From assembly GCA_946479745.1 (NCBI GenBank), contig CAMLGZ010000006.1, positions 156,617-220,616 of the forward strand: a DNA stretch of 64,000 nt, given 5' to 3'. Positions within the stretch are counted from its first letter, which is position 1, and each line of letters opens with the position of its first letter. Below, piece after piece: positions 11,308-23,573 of this stretch. Source of the stretch: an uncultured Pseudoxanthomonas sp. (lineage in GTDB: Bacteria > Pseudomonadota > Gammaproteobacteria > Xanthomonadales > Xanthomonadaceae). The position numbers were made by a program, and so were the translations under genes. The notes under the pieces were generated by a model. The model was not told the DNA's origin and did not search any database. It saw only the letters and a program-made list of their open reading frames with translations.

Positions 11308-11505
11308 TCAGAGATACGGAAGCATACGATCCAGACGCTTGGAGTCTTCGGCGCGAATGATGTTCGTCGCACGAAGGCCGCGCTTACGCTTGGTCGACTT
11401 CTTGGTGAGGATGTGGCTCTTGTTGGCGTGGCCAGCCTTGTATTTGCCGGAAGCGGTCTTCCGGAAACGCTTGGCCGCCGCCCGATGGGTCTTGATCTTG
11501 GGCAT
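11308..11505 (-). CDS. rpmI: 50S ribosomal protein L35
   Basis: The small, basic 65-residue protein ([20 protein letters not shown] at the start, [15 protein letters not shown] at the end) is a clear L35. It lies between infC and rplT in the standard order. The 263-nt gap to infC holds no gene, only a degenerate CTTCTCCC-type repeat next to the infC stop. Confidence 0.98.
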   Translation of the reverse strand: MPKIKTHRAAAKRFRKTASGKYKAGHANKSHILTKKSTKRKRGLRATNIIRAEDSKRLDRMLPYL

Positions 11506-11733
11506 TGCGATGATCCTTGTTGGTTTCTGTAACTGACCCGGGCGGCGGCCTTAATGCTTCGTCATGAAGCGGCCACGCTTTCCATCCATGCCCAATGTCG
11601 GCTTGTAAGTCGTTGAATCTATTATGAAATAAACGACAGGTCCTGTGGCTGCCCCATACTGCAGGCGGCCGCCCGATGTACCGGGCCGCGTATTATGCCC
11701 GGAGAGGGAATTCCTTGCAAATCAGGGTTTTGC

Positions 11734-11762
11734 TTCCTCCTCCCCCCATCGGGAGAAGGGAA
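11734..11762. repeat. degenerate CTTCTCCC-type repeat after infC
   Basis: The stretch TTCCTCCTCCCCCC-ATCGGGAGAAGGGAA pairs imperfectly with itself and matches the right half of the repeat at 60279-60336. It lies just 3' of the infC stop codon. Confidence 0.5.
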
Positions 11763-11768
11763 CTGCGG

Positions 11769-12293
11769 TTATTTCTTCTTCGGCGCGATCATCATGACCA
11801 TCTGGCGGCCTTCCAGGCGCGGGCGCGATTCGATCACGATATCGTCGCCCAACTCGGTTTCGATACGCGTGGCCATTTCGCGGCCCAGTTCCTGATGGCT
11901 CATTTCGCGGCCACGGAAGCGGATGTTGATCTTGACCTTGTCGCCTTCTTCCAGGAAGCGGCGGATATTGCGCATCTTGATCTGGTAGTCGCCTTCGTCG
12001 GTGACCGGCCGGAACTTGAGTTCCTTGATCTCGACCTGCTTCTGCTTCTTCTTGGCAGCGTTGGCCTTCTTCTGGGCTTCGAACTTGAACTTGCCGAAGT
12101 CCATGATGCGGCAGACGGGCGGATCGGCCTGGGGCTGGATTTCCACCAGGTCCATGCCGGACTCCTCGGCCAGCGCCAGCGCGGCATCGCGCGACAGCAC
12201 GCCCACCATTTCGCCATCTGCACCGATCACACGCACGTTGGGTACGCGGATCTCGCTGTTCTTGCGGTTTTGCTTGTTATCGGGGGTACTGAT
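11769..12293 (-). CDS. infC: translation initiation factor IF-3 (ATC start codon)
   Basis: IF-3 binds the 30S subunit and checks start-codon pairing. The frame is conserved well upstream of the first ATG/GTG-type codon (GTG 12236): the residues TPDNKQNRKNSEIRVPNVRV match other IF-3 N-termini. The only sensible start is ATC at 12293-12291, with GGGAG (12307-12303) 9 nt upstream. This gives 174 residues, the usual length. Use of a non-canonical AUU/AUC/AUA codon is known for infC and lets IF-3 repress its own synthesis. Later landmarks include DFGKFKFEAQKK and RFRGREMSHQELG. It follows thrS by 58 nt. Confidence 0.93.
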   Translation of the reverse strand: MSTPDNKQNRKNSEIRVPNVRVIGADGEMVGVLSRDAALALAEESGMDLVEIQPQADPPVCRIMDFGKFKFEAQKKANAAKKKQKQVEIKELKFRPVTDEGDYQIKMRNIRRFLEEGDKVKINIRFRGREMSHQELGREMATRIETELGDDIVIESRPRLEGRQMVMMIAPKKK

Positions 12294-12351
12294 TGTTGCA
12301 ATCTCCCAAGGGATACATCCATACCGGCCCCACAGGGGGCCGGGACATTTA

Positions 12352-14253
12352 TTACGCGGCTTGCTCGGCGCGCAGGCGCTCGACGAAAGCGGCGATGCTC
12401 ATTGTGCCTAAATCTTCACCCGAGCGTGTGCGCACAGCGATGGCCCCATTCTCCTTCTCGCGGTCCCCGACCACCAGCAGGTAAGGCACCCGCTGCAGCG
12501 TGTGCTCGCGGATCTTATAGCCGATCTTCTCGTTGCGCAAATCCGAAGCAACCCGGAAGCCTTGATTTGCAAGGGTTTTTTGGACTTCGGCCACATAATC
12601 GGCCTGGGCGTCGGTGATGTTCATGACCACGGCCTGGCGGGGGGCCAGCCAGGCCGGGAAGGCCCCGGCGTGGTGCTCGATCAGGATGCCGATGAACCGC
12701 TCCATCGAGCCGACGATGGCCCGGTGCAGCATCACAGGGTGCTGGCGCGCGGAATTCTCGTCGATATAACCGGCGCCCAGCCGCTCGGGCATCATGAAAT
12801 CGACCTGCATGGTGCCCAGCTGCCAGGTGCGGCCGATGGCGTCCTTGAGGTGGTATTCGATCTTGGGGCCATAGAAAGCGCCCTCGCCCGGCAGCTCCTG
12901 CCACTCCACCCCGCACACGGCCAGGGCCGAGCGCAGCGCGCCTTCGGCCTTGTCCCAGGTGGCGTCGTCGCCTAAACGCGATTCCGGGCGCAGGGCGATC
13001 TTGATTTGAATCTCTTCAAAACCGAAGGCCTTGTAGACGGCCAGCGCCTGCTGGTGGAAGGCGGTGACTTCGGCCTCGATCTGGTTTTCGGTGCAGAAGA
13101 TGTGCCCATCGTCCTGGGTGAAACCGCGCACGCGCAGGATGCCGTGCAGCGCGCCGGAAGGCTCGTTGCGATGGCAGGCACCGAATTCGCCGTAGCGTAT
13201 CGGCAGGTCGCGGTAGCTGTGCAGGCCTTGGTTGAACACCTGCACGTGGCCCGGGCAGTTCATCGGCTTCAACGCATAGGTGCGCTTCTCCGACTCGGTG
13301 AAGAACATGTTTTCCTTGTAGTTGTCCCAGTGGCCGGATTTCTGCCACAGCGACACGTCCAGGATCTGCGGGCAGCGCACTTCCTGATAGCCGGAATCGC
13401 GATAGACCTTGCGCATGTACTGCTCGACCACCTGCCAGATGGCCCAGCCGCGCGGATGCCAGAACACCAGGCCCGGCGCTTCTTCCTGCAGGTGGAAAAG
13501 CTCCTGCTGCTTGCCGATCTTGCGGTGGTCGCGCTTGTCGGCTTCCTCGATACGCAGGATATAGGCGTCCAGCTGCTTCTTGTCGGCCCAGGCGGTGCCG
13601 TAGATGCGCTGCAGTTGCTCGTTCTTGGCGTCGCCGCGCCAGTACGCGCCGGAAATGCGGGTGAGCTTGAACGACTTCAGGAAGCGCGTATTGGGTACGT
13701 GCGGGCCGCGGCACATGTCCACGTATTCCTGGTGGTAGTACAGGCCCATCGCGGTTTCGTCGGGCATGTCCTCGATCAGGCGGAGTTTGTATTCCTCGCC
13801 GCGCGCCTTGAACACTTCGATCACTTCCGCGCGCGGCGTGACTTTCTTGACGACGTCGTAGTCCTGTTCGATCAGTTCGCGCATGCGCTGTTCGATCGCG
13901 GCCAGGTCTTCCGGCGTGAACGGACGCTCGTTCCAGATGTCGTAGTAGAAGCCTTCGGCGATGACCGGGCCGATCACCATCTTGGCTTCCGGGAACAGCT
14001 GCTTCACCGCGTGACCGACCAGGTGTGCGCTGGAGTGGCGGATGATCTCCAGCCCTTCCTCGTCCTTGGGCGTGATGATGCGCAGGGAGGCGTCGTGATC
14101 GATGCGGTCGCTGGCGTCCACCAGCTTGCCGTCCACCACGCCGGCCACGGTGGCCTTGGCCAGGCCGGCGCCGATGGATTGCGCCACTTCCATGACGCTG
14201 ACGGGGTTTTCGAATTCGCGGCGGCTGCCGTCGGGAAGCGTGATCGTGATCAT
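12352..14253 (-). CDS. thrS: threonine--tRNA ligase
   Basis: The 633-residue class II synthetase charges tRNA-Thr. Domains in order are: the TGS domain (1-61, [14 protein letters not shown]), the editing domain with zinc-type histidines H73 and H77 in [11 protein letters not shown], the catalytic core with [10 protein letters not shown] and [19 protein letters not shown], and the C-terminal anticodon-binding domain (about 530-633). It is the first gene of thrS-infC-rpmI-rplT. No T-box or other leader is evident upstream. Confidence 0.98.
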   Translation of the reverse strand: MITITLPDGSRREFENPVSVMEVAQSIGAGLAKATVAGVVDGKLVDASDRIDHDASLRIITPKDEEGLEIIRHSSAHLVGHAVKQLFPEAKMVIGPVIAEGFYYDIWNERPFTPEDLAAIEQRMRELIEQDYDVVKKVTPRAEVIEVFKARGEEYKLRLIEDMPDETAMGLYYHQEYVDMCRGPHVPNTRFLKSFKLTRISGAYWRGDAKNEQLQRIYGTAWADKKQLDAYILRIEEADKRDHRKIGKQQELFHLQEEAPGLVFWHPRGWAIWQVVEQYMRKVYRDSGYQEVRCPQILDVSLWQKSGHWDNYKENMFFTESEKRTYALKPMNCPGHVQVFNQGLHSYRDLPIRYGEFGACHRNEPSGALHGILRVRGFTQDDGHIFCTENQIEAEVTAFHQQALAVYKAFGFEEIQIKIALRPESRLGDDATWDKAEGALRSALAVCGVEWQELPGEGAFYGPKIEYHLKDAIGRTWQLGTMQVDFMMPERLGAGYIDENSARQHPVMLHRAIVGSMERFIGILIEHHAGAFPAWLAPRQAVVMNITDAQADYVAEVQKTLANQGFRVASDLRNEKIGYKIREHTLQRVPYLLVVGDREKENGAIAVRTRSGEDLGTMSIAAFVERLRAEQAA

Positions 14254-14422
14254 TCAGTCGTTACCAGATACGAAAAAAGGCGCTGCGCGCCTTCGATACA
14301 CCAACGGAAGAGGCGGGCAAGGAAGTCAGCAGGGGAAGTTGGTAGTGCTCATGTCGCACGCTCGACGGCCGGTCGCCGCCACCTCTGGATTGTTGCCGTT
14401 GCCGAAGCCACGCTTTGGAGCG

Positions 14423-14497
14423 TGGTGGGCGGTACAGGGTTCGAACCTGTGACCCCTACCATGTCAAGGTAGTGCTCTACCGCTGAGCTAACCGCCC
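14423..14497 (-). tRNA. tRNA-Val (anticodon GAC)
   Basis: The 75-nt cloverleaf has acceptor arm GGGCGGT/ACCGCCC, D-arm GCTC-AGCGGTA-GAGC, anticodon arm CTACC-TTGACAT-GGTAG (anticodon GAC) and T-arm ACAGG-TTCGAAC-CTGT, with encoded CCA. It lies on its own between uvrB and thrS. A TATGAT hexamer at 14532-14537 on the minus strand could be its -10 box, with a weak TTCCGC 17 nt further up. Confidence 0.97.
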
Positions 14498-14592
14498 GGT
14501 ATGCCCCGAAGGGATGCTTTCAGGGGCGCGCATCATAACATCCGGGAAAGGGTTGCGGAATCGGCCGGTGGGTCAGGTTTCCGTGCGTCGGG

Positions 14593-14606
14593 GACGTAGC
14601 CCCAAC
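14593..14606. repeat. copy of the GTAGGTTGGGGCTACG repeat near the uvrB 3' end
   Basis: The core GGGGACGTAGCCCC here, within a longer stretch from about 14586 to 14611, matches the hairpin at 57202-57229 (GTAGGTCGGGGCTACGCCCC). It lies just after the uvrB stop codon. Confidence 0.5.
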
Positions 14607-14614
14607 CTACCGGG

Positions 14615-16648
<2,034 letters not shown>

Positions 16649-16805
16649 GGCTGGGATTCTGCGGCGATTGACCAGTATAGCGGCGACCGGGATTACGGCC
16701 GCGTCAGGGAATTCCTTACAGACGCTCGCGCGCCTGGCCGATGTCCGCGCCTCGGCTGGAAGAGGAATCTGGCCATGCCCGGATAGGGCCCCAAAGGAGA
16801 AAGCC

Positions 16806-17387
16806 ATGCATCGGATGCCCACCACCTCCCCCACCGAACCCGCTGCGGTTTCCAACCGTCGCTTCCGCGGCCCAAATGGCTTCAGCCTGCTTGAGGCGCT
16901 TGTAGTCATGGCCATTTCGGCCATCGGGCTGGCGATAGGTGTGCCTTCCTATCGCGGCATGATGGAAAATCAACGGACGAGTTCGACCATGCACTTGCTG
17001 ACCGCCTACATGGCCTCGGCACGCGGCACGGCCATCAGTTACCGCATCCCGACGGTGGTCTGTCCCTCCAATCGGGCCGGCGGCTGCCGGACGGACGGCG
17101 ATTGGAGCCAGGGTTGGCTGATGTTCTTCGATGCCGATGGCAACAGGCAGCCCGATGCGCGGGAAGATATTCTTCGGGACGAAAATGCTCCCCTCCACCC
17201 CTCCATGCGCCTGGTTTCCTCGTCCGGCCGTCCCCAGTTGCGCTACCTGCCCGACGGCCGCAGCGCCGGCAGCAATCTCAGTGTGCGTCTTTGCCGGGAT
17301 GGCATCCTGCTGGGACAGGTCGTCGTCAACAACGTGGGCAGGGTCCGTAGCGAAATGGCTTCGGGGTCGAAACCGTGCATGCCCTGA
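16806..17387 (+). CDS. FimT/GspH-like pseudopilin with GRxR tail motif
   Basis: The 193-residue product has a type III prepilin leader with cleavage at G-F ([20 protein letters not shown]) and Glu at position +5, so it is processed by PilD and sits in the inner membrane or in a pilus. The GspH/FimT-like globular domain follows. The tail reads [13 protein letters not shown]; a GRxR motif in this place is the DNA-binding signature described for FimT, the minor pilin that captures DNA during natural transformation. The fimU-like paralogue at 47034 has GQTR instead. AAGGAGA lies 6 nt before ATG 16806. It stands alone, divergent from uvrB and upstream of tRNA-Asn. Confidence 0.85.
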   Translation: MHRMPTTSPTEPAAVSNRRFRGPNGFSLLEALVVMAISAIGLAIGVPSYRGMMENQRTSSTMHLLTAYMASARGTAISYRIPTVVCPSNRAGGCRTDGDWSQGWLMFFDADGNRQPDAREDILRDENAPLHPSMRLVSSSGRPQLRYLPDGRSAGSNLSVRLCRDGILLGQVVVNNVGRVRSEMASGSKPCMP

Positions 17388-17446
17388 AACAGGGCGCATG
17401 CGCGGCTTCCCAGTCAGGTAAATCGGCCATCGGCCGCGACTCAGCC

Positions 17447-17475
17447 TTGCCTGACCGATTCCTCCCCCCTACAAT
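17447..17475 (+). promoter_or_regulatory. sigma70-type promoter of tRNA-Asn
   Basis: TTGCCT (17447-17452) and TACAAT (17470-17475) are separated by exactly 17 nt. The mature tRNA begins 10 nt downstream of the -10 box. Confidence 0.75.
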
Positions 17476-17484
17476 GACCGCCCC

Positions 17485-17561
17485 GCCCGAATAGCTCAGC
17501 CGGTTAGAGCACTTGACTGTTAATCAGGGGGTCGTTGGTTCGAGTCCAACTTCGGGCGCCA
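17485..17561 (+). tRNA. tRNA-Asn (anticodon GTT)
   Basis: The 77-nt cloverleaf has acceptor arm GCCCGAA/TTCGGGC, anticodon loop CTGTTAA (GTT), T-arm GTTGG-TTCGAGT-CCAAC and encoded CCA. Its last 28 nt, including three bases beyond CCA, recur in the same orientation at 39205-39232. tRNA 3' ends of this kind are common integration sites for genomic islands. Confidence 0.97.
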
Positions 17562-17608
17562 GACAAATAAAAAGGGCTGCGAGCGATCGCAGCCCTTTTT
17601 ATTTGTCT
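17561..17608. terminator. bidirectional terminator with a 22-bp perfect stem
   Basis: The palindrome runs from the last base of tRNA-Asn: AGACAAATAAAAAGGGCTGCGA pairs perfectly with its complement around the loop GCGA. The A-rich and T-rich flanks make it a terminator in both directions, for tRNA-Asn and for the convergent DUF6496 gene. Confidence 0.85.
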
Positions 17609-17640
17609 GAAGCGTTCATTTATCCAAAGTGGAAATCCGC

Positions 17641-18144
17641 TCAGCTGGCATGTACGGCACGCGTATGCGCCGCCTTCTTCGCCGCCAACGAGCGGCCTTC
17701 CGCGCCTTTGGTTCGAGCGGCCTTCCTGGCTGCAGCCGAACGATCTTCGGCGCTTCGCTTGCCAGAGGCCGCCTTGGCCTGGCGCGACAACGCCCGTTTC
17801 GAGGCAGCAGCGCTTCCTTCCTGCTTTAGCGCATTTTTCACTGCTTTCGAACGCGCGGCCGAAGGGGTCTTTTTGTCCGCTGCATCGCCTGTCTTCAAAT
17901 CCTGCATCGCTTTCCGTCGCGTTTCCGCGCTGGCCTTTCCTGTCTCAGGCGGAGGCAGATCGACGCCCGCGCGGCGGGCCTTGGACAAACCGATCGCGAT
18001 TGCCTGCCTGGCGGATTTGGCGCCGTGCTTGCCTTCGCGGATATGGTCCATTTCCTCGCGTACGAATTCGCCGGCTTGCGTACTCGGTGCTTTCCCCTCG
18101 CGTTTGTCCTGCCTGGCGCGCCCTAGAGTTTTTTTCTCTGGCAT
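17641..18144 (-). CDS. DUF6496 domain protein with histone H1-like basic tail
   Basis: The 167-residue product has an N-terminal DUF6496-type domain (about 1-65: MPEKKTLGRARQDKREGKAP, then TQAGEFVREEMDHIREGKHG and QAIAIGLSKARRAGV). A Lys/Ala/Arg-rich low-complexity tail follows (KAVKNALKQEG, RKAARTKGAEG, AAKKAAHTRAVHAS) that resembles eukaryotic histone H1 or AlgP tails. It is very basic overall and likely binds nucleic acid, but no function is established for the family. A strong ribosome site AAAGGAGGA precedes the ATG, and an imperfect hairpin lies just upstream of it. It converges on tRNA-Asn. Confidence 0.8.
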   Translation of the reverse strand: MPEKKTLGRARQDKREGKAPSTQAGEFVREEMDHIREGKHGAKSARQAIAIGLSKARRAGVDLPPPETGKASAETRRKAMQDLKTGDAADKKTPSAARSKAVKNALKQEGSAAASKRALSRQAKAASGKRSAEDRSAAARKAARTKGAEGRSLAAKKAAHTRAVHAS

Positions 18145-18164
18145 CGCAATTCCTCCTTTCAGTG

Positions 18165-18210
18165 AGAGGATCCAGCGCCGAGGATGGAGTCCTCGACGGC
18201 TGGACCCTCT
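18165..18210 (-). promoter_or_regulatory. leader hairpin upstream of the DUF6496 gene
   Basis: AGAGGATCCAGCGCCGAGGA pairs imperfectly with TCCTCGACGGCTGGACCCTCT around TGGAG. It ends about 6 nt before the AAAGGAGGA ribosome site on the minus strand, so it could influence translation or mRNA stability. No role is proven. Confidence 0.4.
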
Positions 18211-18381
18211 ACCGGAGGTTACTCTTCAGCACTTGAGCCGAAACTCGTGGCTCTCTCCGGCGTGCGAACACTAGCGCGACCGTTGTTACTGCATGATCAA
18301 TATTAGGTTTCCGATTCGGTTTTCGATCCGGATCCATTTTGCATTTCTTCAGCCAGAAGAATGCGATGGATCGCGTCGGCA

Positions 18382-21300
18382 CTAGACCACGGTTGCGGCC
18401 GATGCGGGCGGCTTCCAGGCGGTGCGCTGCACCAACGCATCCATTGCCCGACGCTGCTCCTGCGCATCCAACGCAACCAGCCACTGCGTCTGTCCGCCGA
18501 TACTGGCTGCGATCGCCACTCCGTCCCGATAAAGCACGCTGGAGCCGGGAACGCGAGGAATCTTCGCGCCGACCAATACAGTACCGAGCAGATTGGCCGG
18601 GTCGGCGGCGGAAATGCGCACAAGCTGTCCGTCGGCTGGCCGGCGCCTTATCTGCCGCAGCAGTCCGAGCGCCTCGGGCAGTGCGAACTGTTCTCCGGAC
18701 AAGCCTGCGATGAAACGGCCACCGCGTATCTCACCGCGCGCTTCCAGCCGATGGTAGATGCGGGCCAATTCGCGCCAAGGGGGCAGCCAGGCCGCTTCGC
18801 GTTCGAGCATTCGCCAGCACACCACGCCGTATCGGCGCAGCAGAGTGCGGGCTACATGTTCCAAGGCCTCCGGCGATTTCTTCGCGGCCGGGTCGGCGTT
18901 GTTGGGCTGCCTTACCAGCGCCCATCGTCCCGCGTCCTGGATGCCGAACAGCGAATGGCGCCGCCGTCTGGACGAGGCAGAGGCGCGTTTGGAAGCGGGC
19001 ACCAGCAGCGCGCGCAAGCCGGCGTAGCTGTCGCAGTGAACGCGGCCGCGCGCCACCAGTTCGGCCAGCGCATCTTCCAGTTCCGTCTTCAGCAGGTGCG
19101 CGCCTTCGGCCAGCTCGTCGAAGAAAGAGGCTCCGCTGGCGGTCAGCCATTCCACGACCTTGCCGGCGCGCGAGCTCATGCCCGTATCGTCGCCAGGTAC
19201 CGGTGCCAGTTGGCGCCAGAACGGCGCGGCGCGCCGCGGCAGCAACAGCAACGGTGTGGAACGCAGCGAAGCGCTTGCGCCACCGCCGTCGGAAGCGCTC
19301 GGCCGCAACCGTGCCCACAAGATACGGCCGGACGTGCAAAGATCATCGAGCCAGGCGATGGAATAGTCCTGGACCCGGGCCGACAACAGCTCGGCCTCCC
19401 AACCGGCTGCCGGCGCCTCGTAGCCTTCCAGTTGGCCCAGCACGACAGACAACGCCTCCGGTCCATTGACGCGGGCGGCAGGGGTCAGATGTTGCCAGTC
19501 GAACAGGAATCGTGCGAAATCGCGCGGCTCCACCGGCTCTATTTCCTGGCGCAGGCGTTTGAGCGTGTATCGGTGAATGCGGGCAAGCAGGTGTCTTTCG
19601 CACCACTCGATTTCTCCGGATCCCGGAGTAAAGCTGCCCTGCAATACATAGCCTTCATTCTGAAGTCCGAGCAGTGCCGTCTCTATCTCCGCAAGCGACA
19701 GCTGCAGCTGTTCGGCAAGTTCGCGAACACGCACCGGACCCAGGCCGGAGAGGCGCGAGCGCAGCAGTTCGCGCATCGCCTCTTCGCTATTCCAGGGCGT
19801 TTCCGCGTATTCGCGCGGCACCTCCACCGGGGGAGACGCGATGGCCTGCGGATAAATGGCCGCCGCCTGCGGAAACCGTTCTGTGGCTACCCACCAGCCG
19901 ATGCCGCGCAGCTCCAGCCGGGTAGCGCGGCCGTCCGCAGACAACGCCTGCAACCAGCGCTGCCAGTCGGGCGCCGCGCAGGCTTCGGCTTCCGTAATCA
20001 ATCCCAGGCCGCTCAGGGCTTCGTGCATCTCGTCGGGATTCCGCGCATCGGGCCAAGCCTCGCGCCTGACCGCTTCTATGGCGTCGGCGTCGAGCTGGCC
20101 CAAATCCGCAGCGCTTTCCGGATCGACATAACGGCGGCTCTGCACCGCCTGCGTCCTGCGCTCTTCCAGTGGCGCATCGTCCAAATAAGAATAGGGACGT
20201 GCGTTCAGCGCTTCAGCCGCCAGAGGCGAAGGCGCCGGCAGATCTCTGGCCAGCACTTCGACTTCTCCGGACTCGATGCGGCGCAGCAGATTCAACCAGC
20301 CGTCGGCGTCCATTGCGTCGTACAGGCAATCCCACAAGGTCTGCGCCACCAGCGGATGCTCGGGAATTTCACGCTCACCGACCAGATTCTCCGCGCACGC
20401 CACCTGATCGGGAAAAACCGTCGCCAGCAGGTCTTCCGATTTCATGCGCTGCAGTTGCGGAGGAACTTTCTTGCCGCCCTGGTAACGCGGCAGCGCCAGG
20501 GCGGTGGTCGCGTTCCAGCGCCAGCGCACCGCGAACAACGGCGCATCCAGCAGCGCCTGTATCAGGACTTCGAGCGCCGAAGCCGATTTCAGATATTGCG
20601 CCACGTCCTGCAGCGGGAAGCTGTGGCTGGTGGAAAGCGACAGCACGATCGCGTCTTCGGTCGCGGCCGCCTGCAGTTCGAAATTGAACTTGCGGCAGAA
20701 GCGCTTGCGCAACGCCAGTCCCCAGGCGCGGTTGACGCGGCTGCCATAGGGCGAATGAATCACCAATTGAGTGCCGCCGGATTCGTCGAAGAACCGTTCC
20801 ATCACGATGCAGGTCTGCGTGGGCAACGCGCCGAGCGCAGCCTGTGCGCGCGCCAGATAATCCACGATCTGCTGCGCCGCCTCCCTCGGCAATCCTGCCT
20901 GCCCGACCAGCTGGTCGCATGCGACTTCTTGGCCGGATGCCTTTATCGCATCTCCGACTGCGGTGCGGAAACGCGAAACGCCGAAGGATAATTCATCGGT
21001 ACGGCCGGGCGCCTCGCCCAGCCAGAACGGGATATTGGGCGGCGCGCCCTGCGCGTCTTCCACACGCACGCGGCCCGGCTCGATCCGCAGGATCCGGTAG
21101 CTGGCGTTTCCGAGTTGGAAGATGTCGCCGGCCAGGCTTTCTACCGCGAAATCTTCGTTCACGGTTCCGATATTGTGCGCCTGCGGCTCCAGCAACACCG
21201 CGTAATCGCCGGTCTCTGGAATGGTGCCGCCTGACATCAAGGCAGTGATCCGCGCGCCCTTGCGCTCGCGCAGGCGGCGATGGACAGCATCGCGGTGCAC

Positions 21301-22731
21301 GTAGCCCGCCCGCGGACCGCGCCGGGTGGTGAAGCCTTCGGACAGCATCCGCACCACCGCATCGTAGTCCTCGCGCTGCAACCGCACGTACGGCCAGGCG
21401 CGGCGCAAAAGGGCGAAGAGTTCGTCTTCGTCCCATTCCGCGCACGCGACCTCGGCGACGATCTGCTGCGCCAGCACATCCAGCGGCGCCGGTTGTACGC
21501 GCAAGGCGTCGAGCTCTCCCTTGGCTATGCAATCGAGCAATGCCGCACATTCCAGCAGTTCGTCGCGGGATTGCGGGAACAACCGCGCCTTGGGTATTCC
21601 TCCGACCGCATGTCCAGAACGCCCGGCGCGCTGCAGGAAGGTGGCTATGGAACGCGGCGATCCCAGTTGGCAAACCAGGTCGACGTCGCCGATATCCAAT
21701 CCCAGCTCAAGGGACGCGGTGGCCACCAGCACTTTCAGATCTCCGCGCTTGAGCCGTTGCTCGGCGTCCAACCGCGCTTCCTTGGCCAGGCTTCCATGAT
21801 GGGCCGCAACGGCCTGCTTGCCCAACAGTTCACCCAGGTGGCGGGCCGCGCGCTCGGCCATGCGCCGCGTATTGACGAAGACCAGGGTGGTGCGATGGGC
21901 ACGTACCAGATCGGCGACACGCACGTAGACCTGTTCCCACTGATCGTTGGACATTACTGCCGCCAGCGGCGTAGGCGGAATTTCCAGCGCCAGATCGCGC
22001 TGTTTGGCGTAGCCGATATCGACGATCGCACAATCGACGATGGCATGATCGGTAGCTCCAGCGGGCGCAGAGCCGCAGCCCACCAGGAATCGCGCCACCT
22101 CATCGATCGGCTTTTGCGTAGCCGACAGCCCGATGCGCACCAGCGGCGCCGTGCACAACGCCTGCAGGCGCTCCAGCGACAGTGAAAGATGGCTGCCGCG
22201 CTTGCTGGCGGCCACGGCGTGGATTTCGTCCACGATCACTGTGCGTGTCGTGGACAGCATGGCGCGCCCCGACGCCGATCCCAACAAGACATAAAGCGAC
22301 TCGGGCGTAGTGACCAGGATATGAGGGGGCTTCCGCAGACTCTGCTGGCGTTCTTTTTGCGGCGTATCCCCCGTGCGCACCGCCGTGCGGATATCGACGT
22401 CCGGCAAGCCCAAGGCTGCGAGTTCCTGGCGGATTCCCTCCAGCGGCGCCTCCAGATTCAGCCTGATATCGTTTGAGAGCGCTTTCAGGGGCGAGATGTA
22501 GAGGACGATCGTTTCGTCGGCCAGTCCCTCCGGCTGCAGTCCCGTACGCACCAGTTCATCCAGCGCCGCCAGGAAAGCAGTCAGCGTCTTGCCCGAGCCG
22601 GTGGGCGCGGCCACCAGGGTGTTGCGCCCTGCCCTGATTTGCGGCCACGCCTCGGCTTGCGCCTGCGTAGGCGCGCCGAAGGTACGGCCGAACCAGTTGG
22701 CGACAGCGGGATGGAAAGTATCGAGAGGCAT
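18382..22731 (-). CDS. lhr: Lhr-type ATP-dependent DNA helicase (full length)
   Basis: The 1449-residue protein is a superfamily 2 helicase of the Lhr family, a single-strand DNA translocase linked to DNA repair. Motifs in order are Walker A APTGSGKT (42-49), DEIH (168-171), SAT (motif III), [21 protein letters not shown] (motif IV, in two parts) and [20 protein letters not shown] (motif VI region). The winged-helix/beta-barrel Lhr core reaches about residue 850. The remaining 600 residues form the Lhr-CTD found only in the long bacterial form, which in E. coli carries a uracil-DNA glycosylase activity. No metallophosphoesterase or ligase partner gene is adjacent. It is the longest gene between the tRNA-Asn repeats. 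Confidence 0.92.
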   Translation of the reverse strand: MPLDTFHPAVANWFGRTFGAPTQAQAEAWPQIRAGRNTLVAAPTGSGKTLTAFLAALDELVRTGLQPEGLADETIVLYISPLKALSNDIRLNLEAPLEGIRQELAALGLPDVDIRTAVRTGDTPQKERQQSLRKPPHILVTTPESLYVLLGSASGRAMLSTTRTVIVDEIHAVAASKRGSHLSLSLERLQALCTAPLVRIGLSATQKPIDEVARFLVGCGSAPAGATDHAIVDCAIVDIGYAKQRDLALEIPPTPLAAVMSNDQWEQVYVRVADLVRAHRTTLVFVNTRRMAERAARHLGELLGKQAVAAHHGSLAKEARLDAEQRLKRGDLKVLVATASLELGLDIGDVDLVCQLGSPRSIATFLQRAGRSGHAVGGIPKARLFPQSRDELLECAALLDCIAKGELDALRVQPAPLDVLAQQIVAEVACAEWDEDELFALLRRAWPYVRLQREDYDAVVRMLSEGFTTRRGPRAGYVHRDAVHRRLRERKGARITALMSGGTIPETGDYAVLLEPQAHNIGTVNEDFAVESLAGDIFQLGNASYRILRIEPGRVRVEDAQGAPPNIPFWLGEAPGRTDELSFGVSRFRTAVGDAIKASGQEVACDQLVGQAGLPREAAQQIVDYLARAQAALGALPTQTCIVMERFFDESGGTQLVIHSPYGSRVNRAWGLALRKRFCRKFNFELQAAATEDAIVLSLSTSHSFPLQDVAQYLKSASALEVLIQALLDAPLFAVRWRWNATTALALPRYQGGKKVPPQLQRMKSEDLLATVFPDQVACAENLVGEREIPEHPLVAQTLWDCLYDAMDADGWLNLLRRIESGEVEVLARDLPAPSPLAAEALNARPYSYLDDAPLEERRTQAVQSRRYVDPESAADLGQLDADAIEAVRREAWPDARNPDEMHEALSGLGLITEAEACAAPDWQRWLQALSADGRATRLELRGIGWWVATERFPQAAAIYPQAIASPPVEVPREYAETPWNSEEAMRELLRSRLSGLGPVRVRELAEQLQLSLAEIETALLGLQNEGYVLQGSFTPGSGEIEWCERHLLARIHRYTLKRLRQEIEPVEPRDFARFLFDWQHLTPAARVNGPEALSVVLGQLEGYEAPAAGWEAELLSARVQDYSIAWLDDLCTSGRILWARLRPSASDGGGASASLRSTPLLLLPRRAAPFWRQLAPVPGDDTGMSSRAGKVVEWLTASGASFFDELAEGAHLLKTELEDALAELVARGRVHCDSYAGLRALLVPASKRASASSRRRRHSLFGIQDAGRWALVRQPNNADPAAKKSPEALEHVARTLLRRYGVVCWRMLEREAAWLPPWRELARIYHRLEARGEIRGGRFIAGLSGEQFALPEALGLLRQIRRRPADGQLVRISAADPANLLGTVLVGAKIPRVPGSSVLYRDGVAIAASIGGQTQWLVALDAQEQRRAMDALVQRTAWKPPASAATVV

Positions 22732-22886
22732 TGAGGGAATCGGCGAATGGCTGCGAACGGCCTGGATTACGGATACAGCGGGGCGCGGATCAAGAGTCTA
22801 AATGGGGCCGGATACCGGCTATCCAACTATACGGGGCGTAAACAAGACGTGTCCTAGAATACGAACGCTTTCTACGGAGGTTTGCC

Positions 22887-23432
22887 ATGCCGCACTCGCA
22901 TGTGGTCGAGAAGGCCGCCGGCTCATGTCCTGCGACCGAAATATTCCGTCTGGCGCCCGACGGCGCCATACCCAACAGCACGCAGCCGGCGCTGGTCTAC
23001 CGCGGCGTTTTCTCGCAACGCAATGACGCGGGCGCGCAGTGGCTGGAACAGCGGTTCGCCGACAACGGCTGGACCGATGCCTGGCGATCGAGCGTTTATC
23101 CGTTCCACCATTTCCACAGCAACACGCATGAGGTGCTGGGCGCATTTGCGGGAAAGGCTCTTCTTCAGCTCGGCGGCGATCGCGGCCCGGAAGTGGATCT
23201 GCGGGCCGGCGACGTATTGGTCATTCCGGCGGGCGTCGCTCATCGCAAACTGCGTGAAACCGATGGGTTCCAGGTAGTCGGGGCTTATCCGGAAGGCCGT
23301 GAGCCGGATATGCGCACGGGCGTGGAAAGCGAGCATGAAACCATCGAAAAGGCGGTCGCGCAGGTGCCCGTGCCAGCGGCCGATCCCGTGTTCGGTACGG
23401 GCACGGACGGTTTGCGCGTCTTCTGGCGCTAG
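22887..23432 (+). CDS. cupin domain protein (YjlB-like)
   Basis: The 181-residue product has one cupin barrel. The first metal-binding motif is represented by YPFHHFHSNTHEVLGAFAG (about 71-90) and the second by DVLVIPAGVAHRKL (about 109-122), with His residues at the usual ligand positions. No enzyme activity can be assigned; YjlB-like cupins are unstudied. ACGGAGG lies 6 nt before the ATG. It is a single gene divergent from lhr. Confidence 0.8.
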   Translation: MPHSHVVEKAAGSCPATEIFRLAPDGAIPNSTQPALVYRGVFSQRNDAGAQWLEQRFADNGWTDAWRSSVYPFHHFHSNTHEVLGAFAGKALLQLGGDRGPEVDLRAGDVLVIPAGVAHRKLRETDGFQVVGAYPEGREPDMRTGVESEHETIEKAVAQVPVPAADPVFGTGTDGLRVFWR

Positions 23433-23573
23433 CGACGCCGAGTCCGCATCAGCAGACGAAAAAGCGGCAGTGACTCCTATAGGGCCCGGTCGCGATGGAG
23501 CGTTGGAGAATCTGCGGAATTGTCCAAGCGATTCGTGACTGCCGCGCTATCACGCCGGCTCAATGAGGCAGGC

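Noticed and set aside
14254..14422. T-box or amino-acid leader upstream of thrS
   Set aside because: No T-box core, specifier loop or leader peptide rich in Thr codons is visible, and T-boxes are not expected in this group.
16649..16924. N-terminal extension of uvrB by about 90 codons
   Set aside because: The extension runs antisense through the fimT-like gene and has no UvrB homology; ATG 16648 matches the family start.
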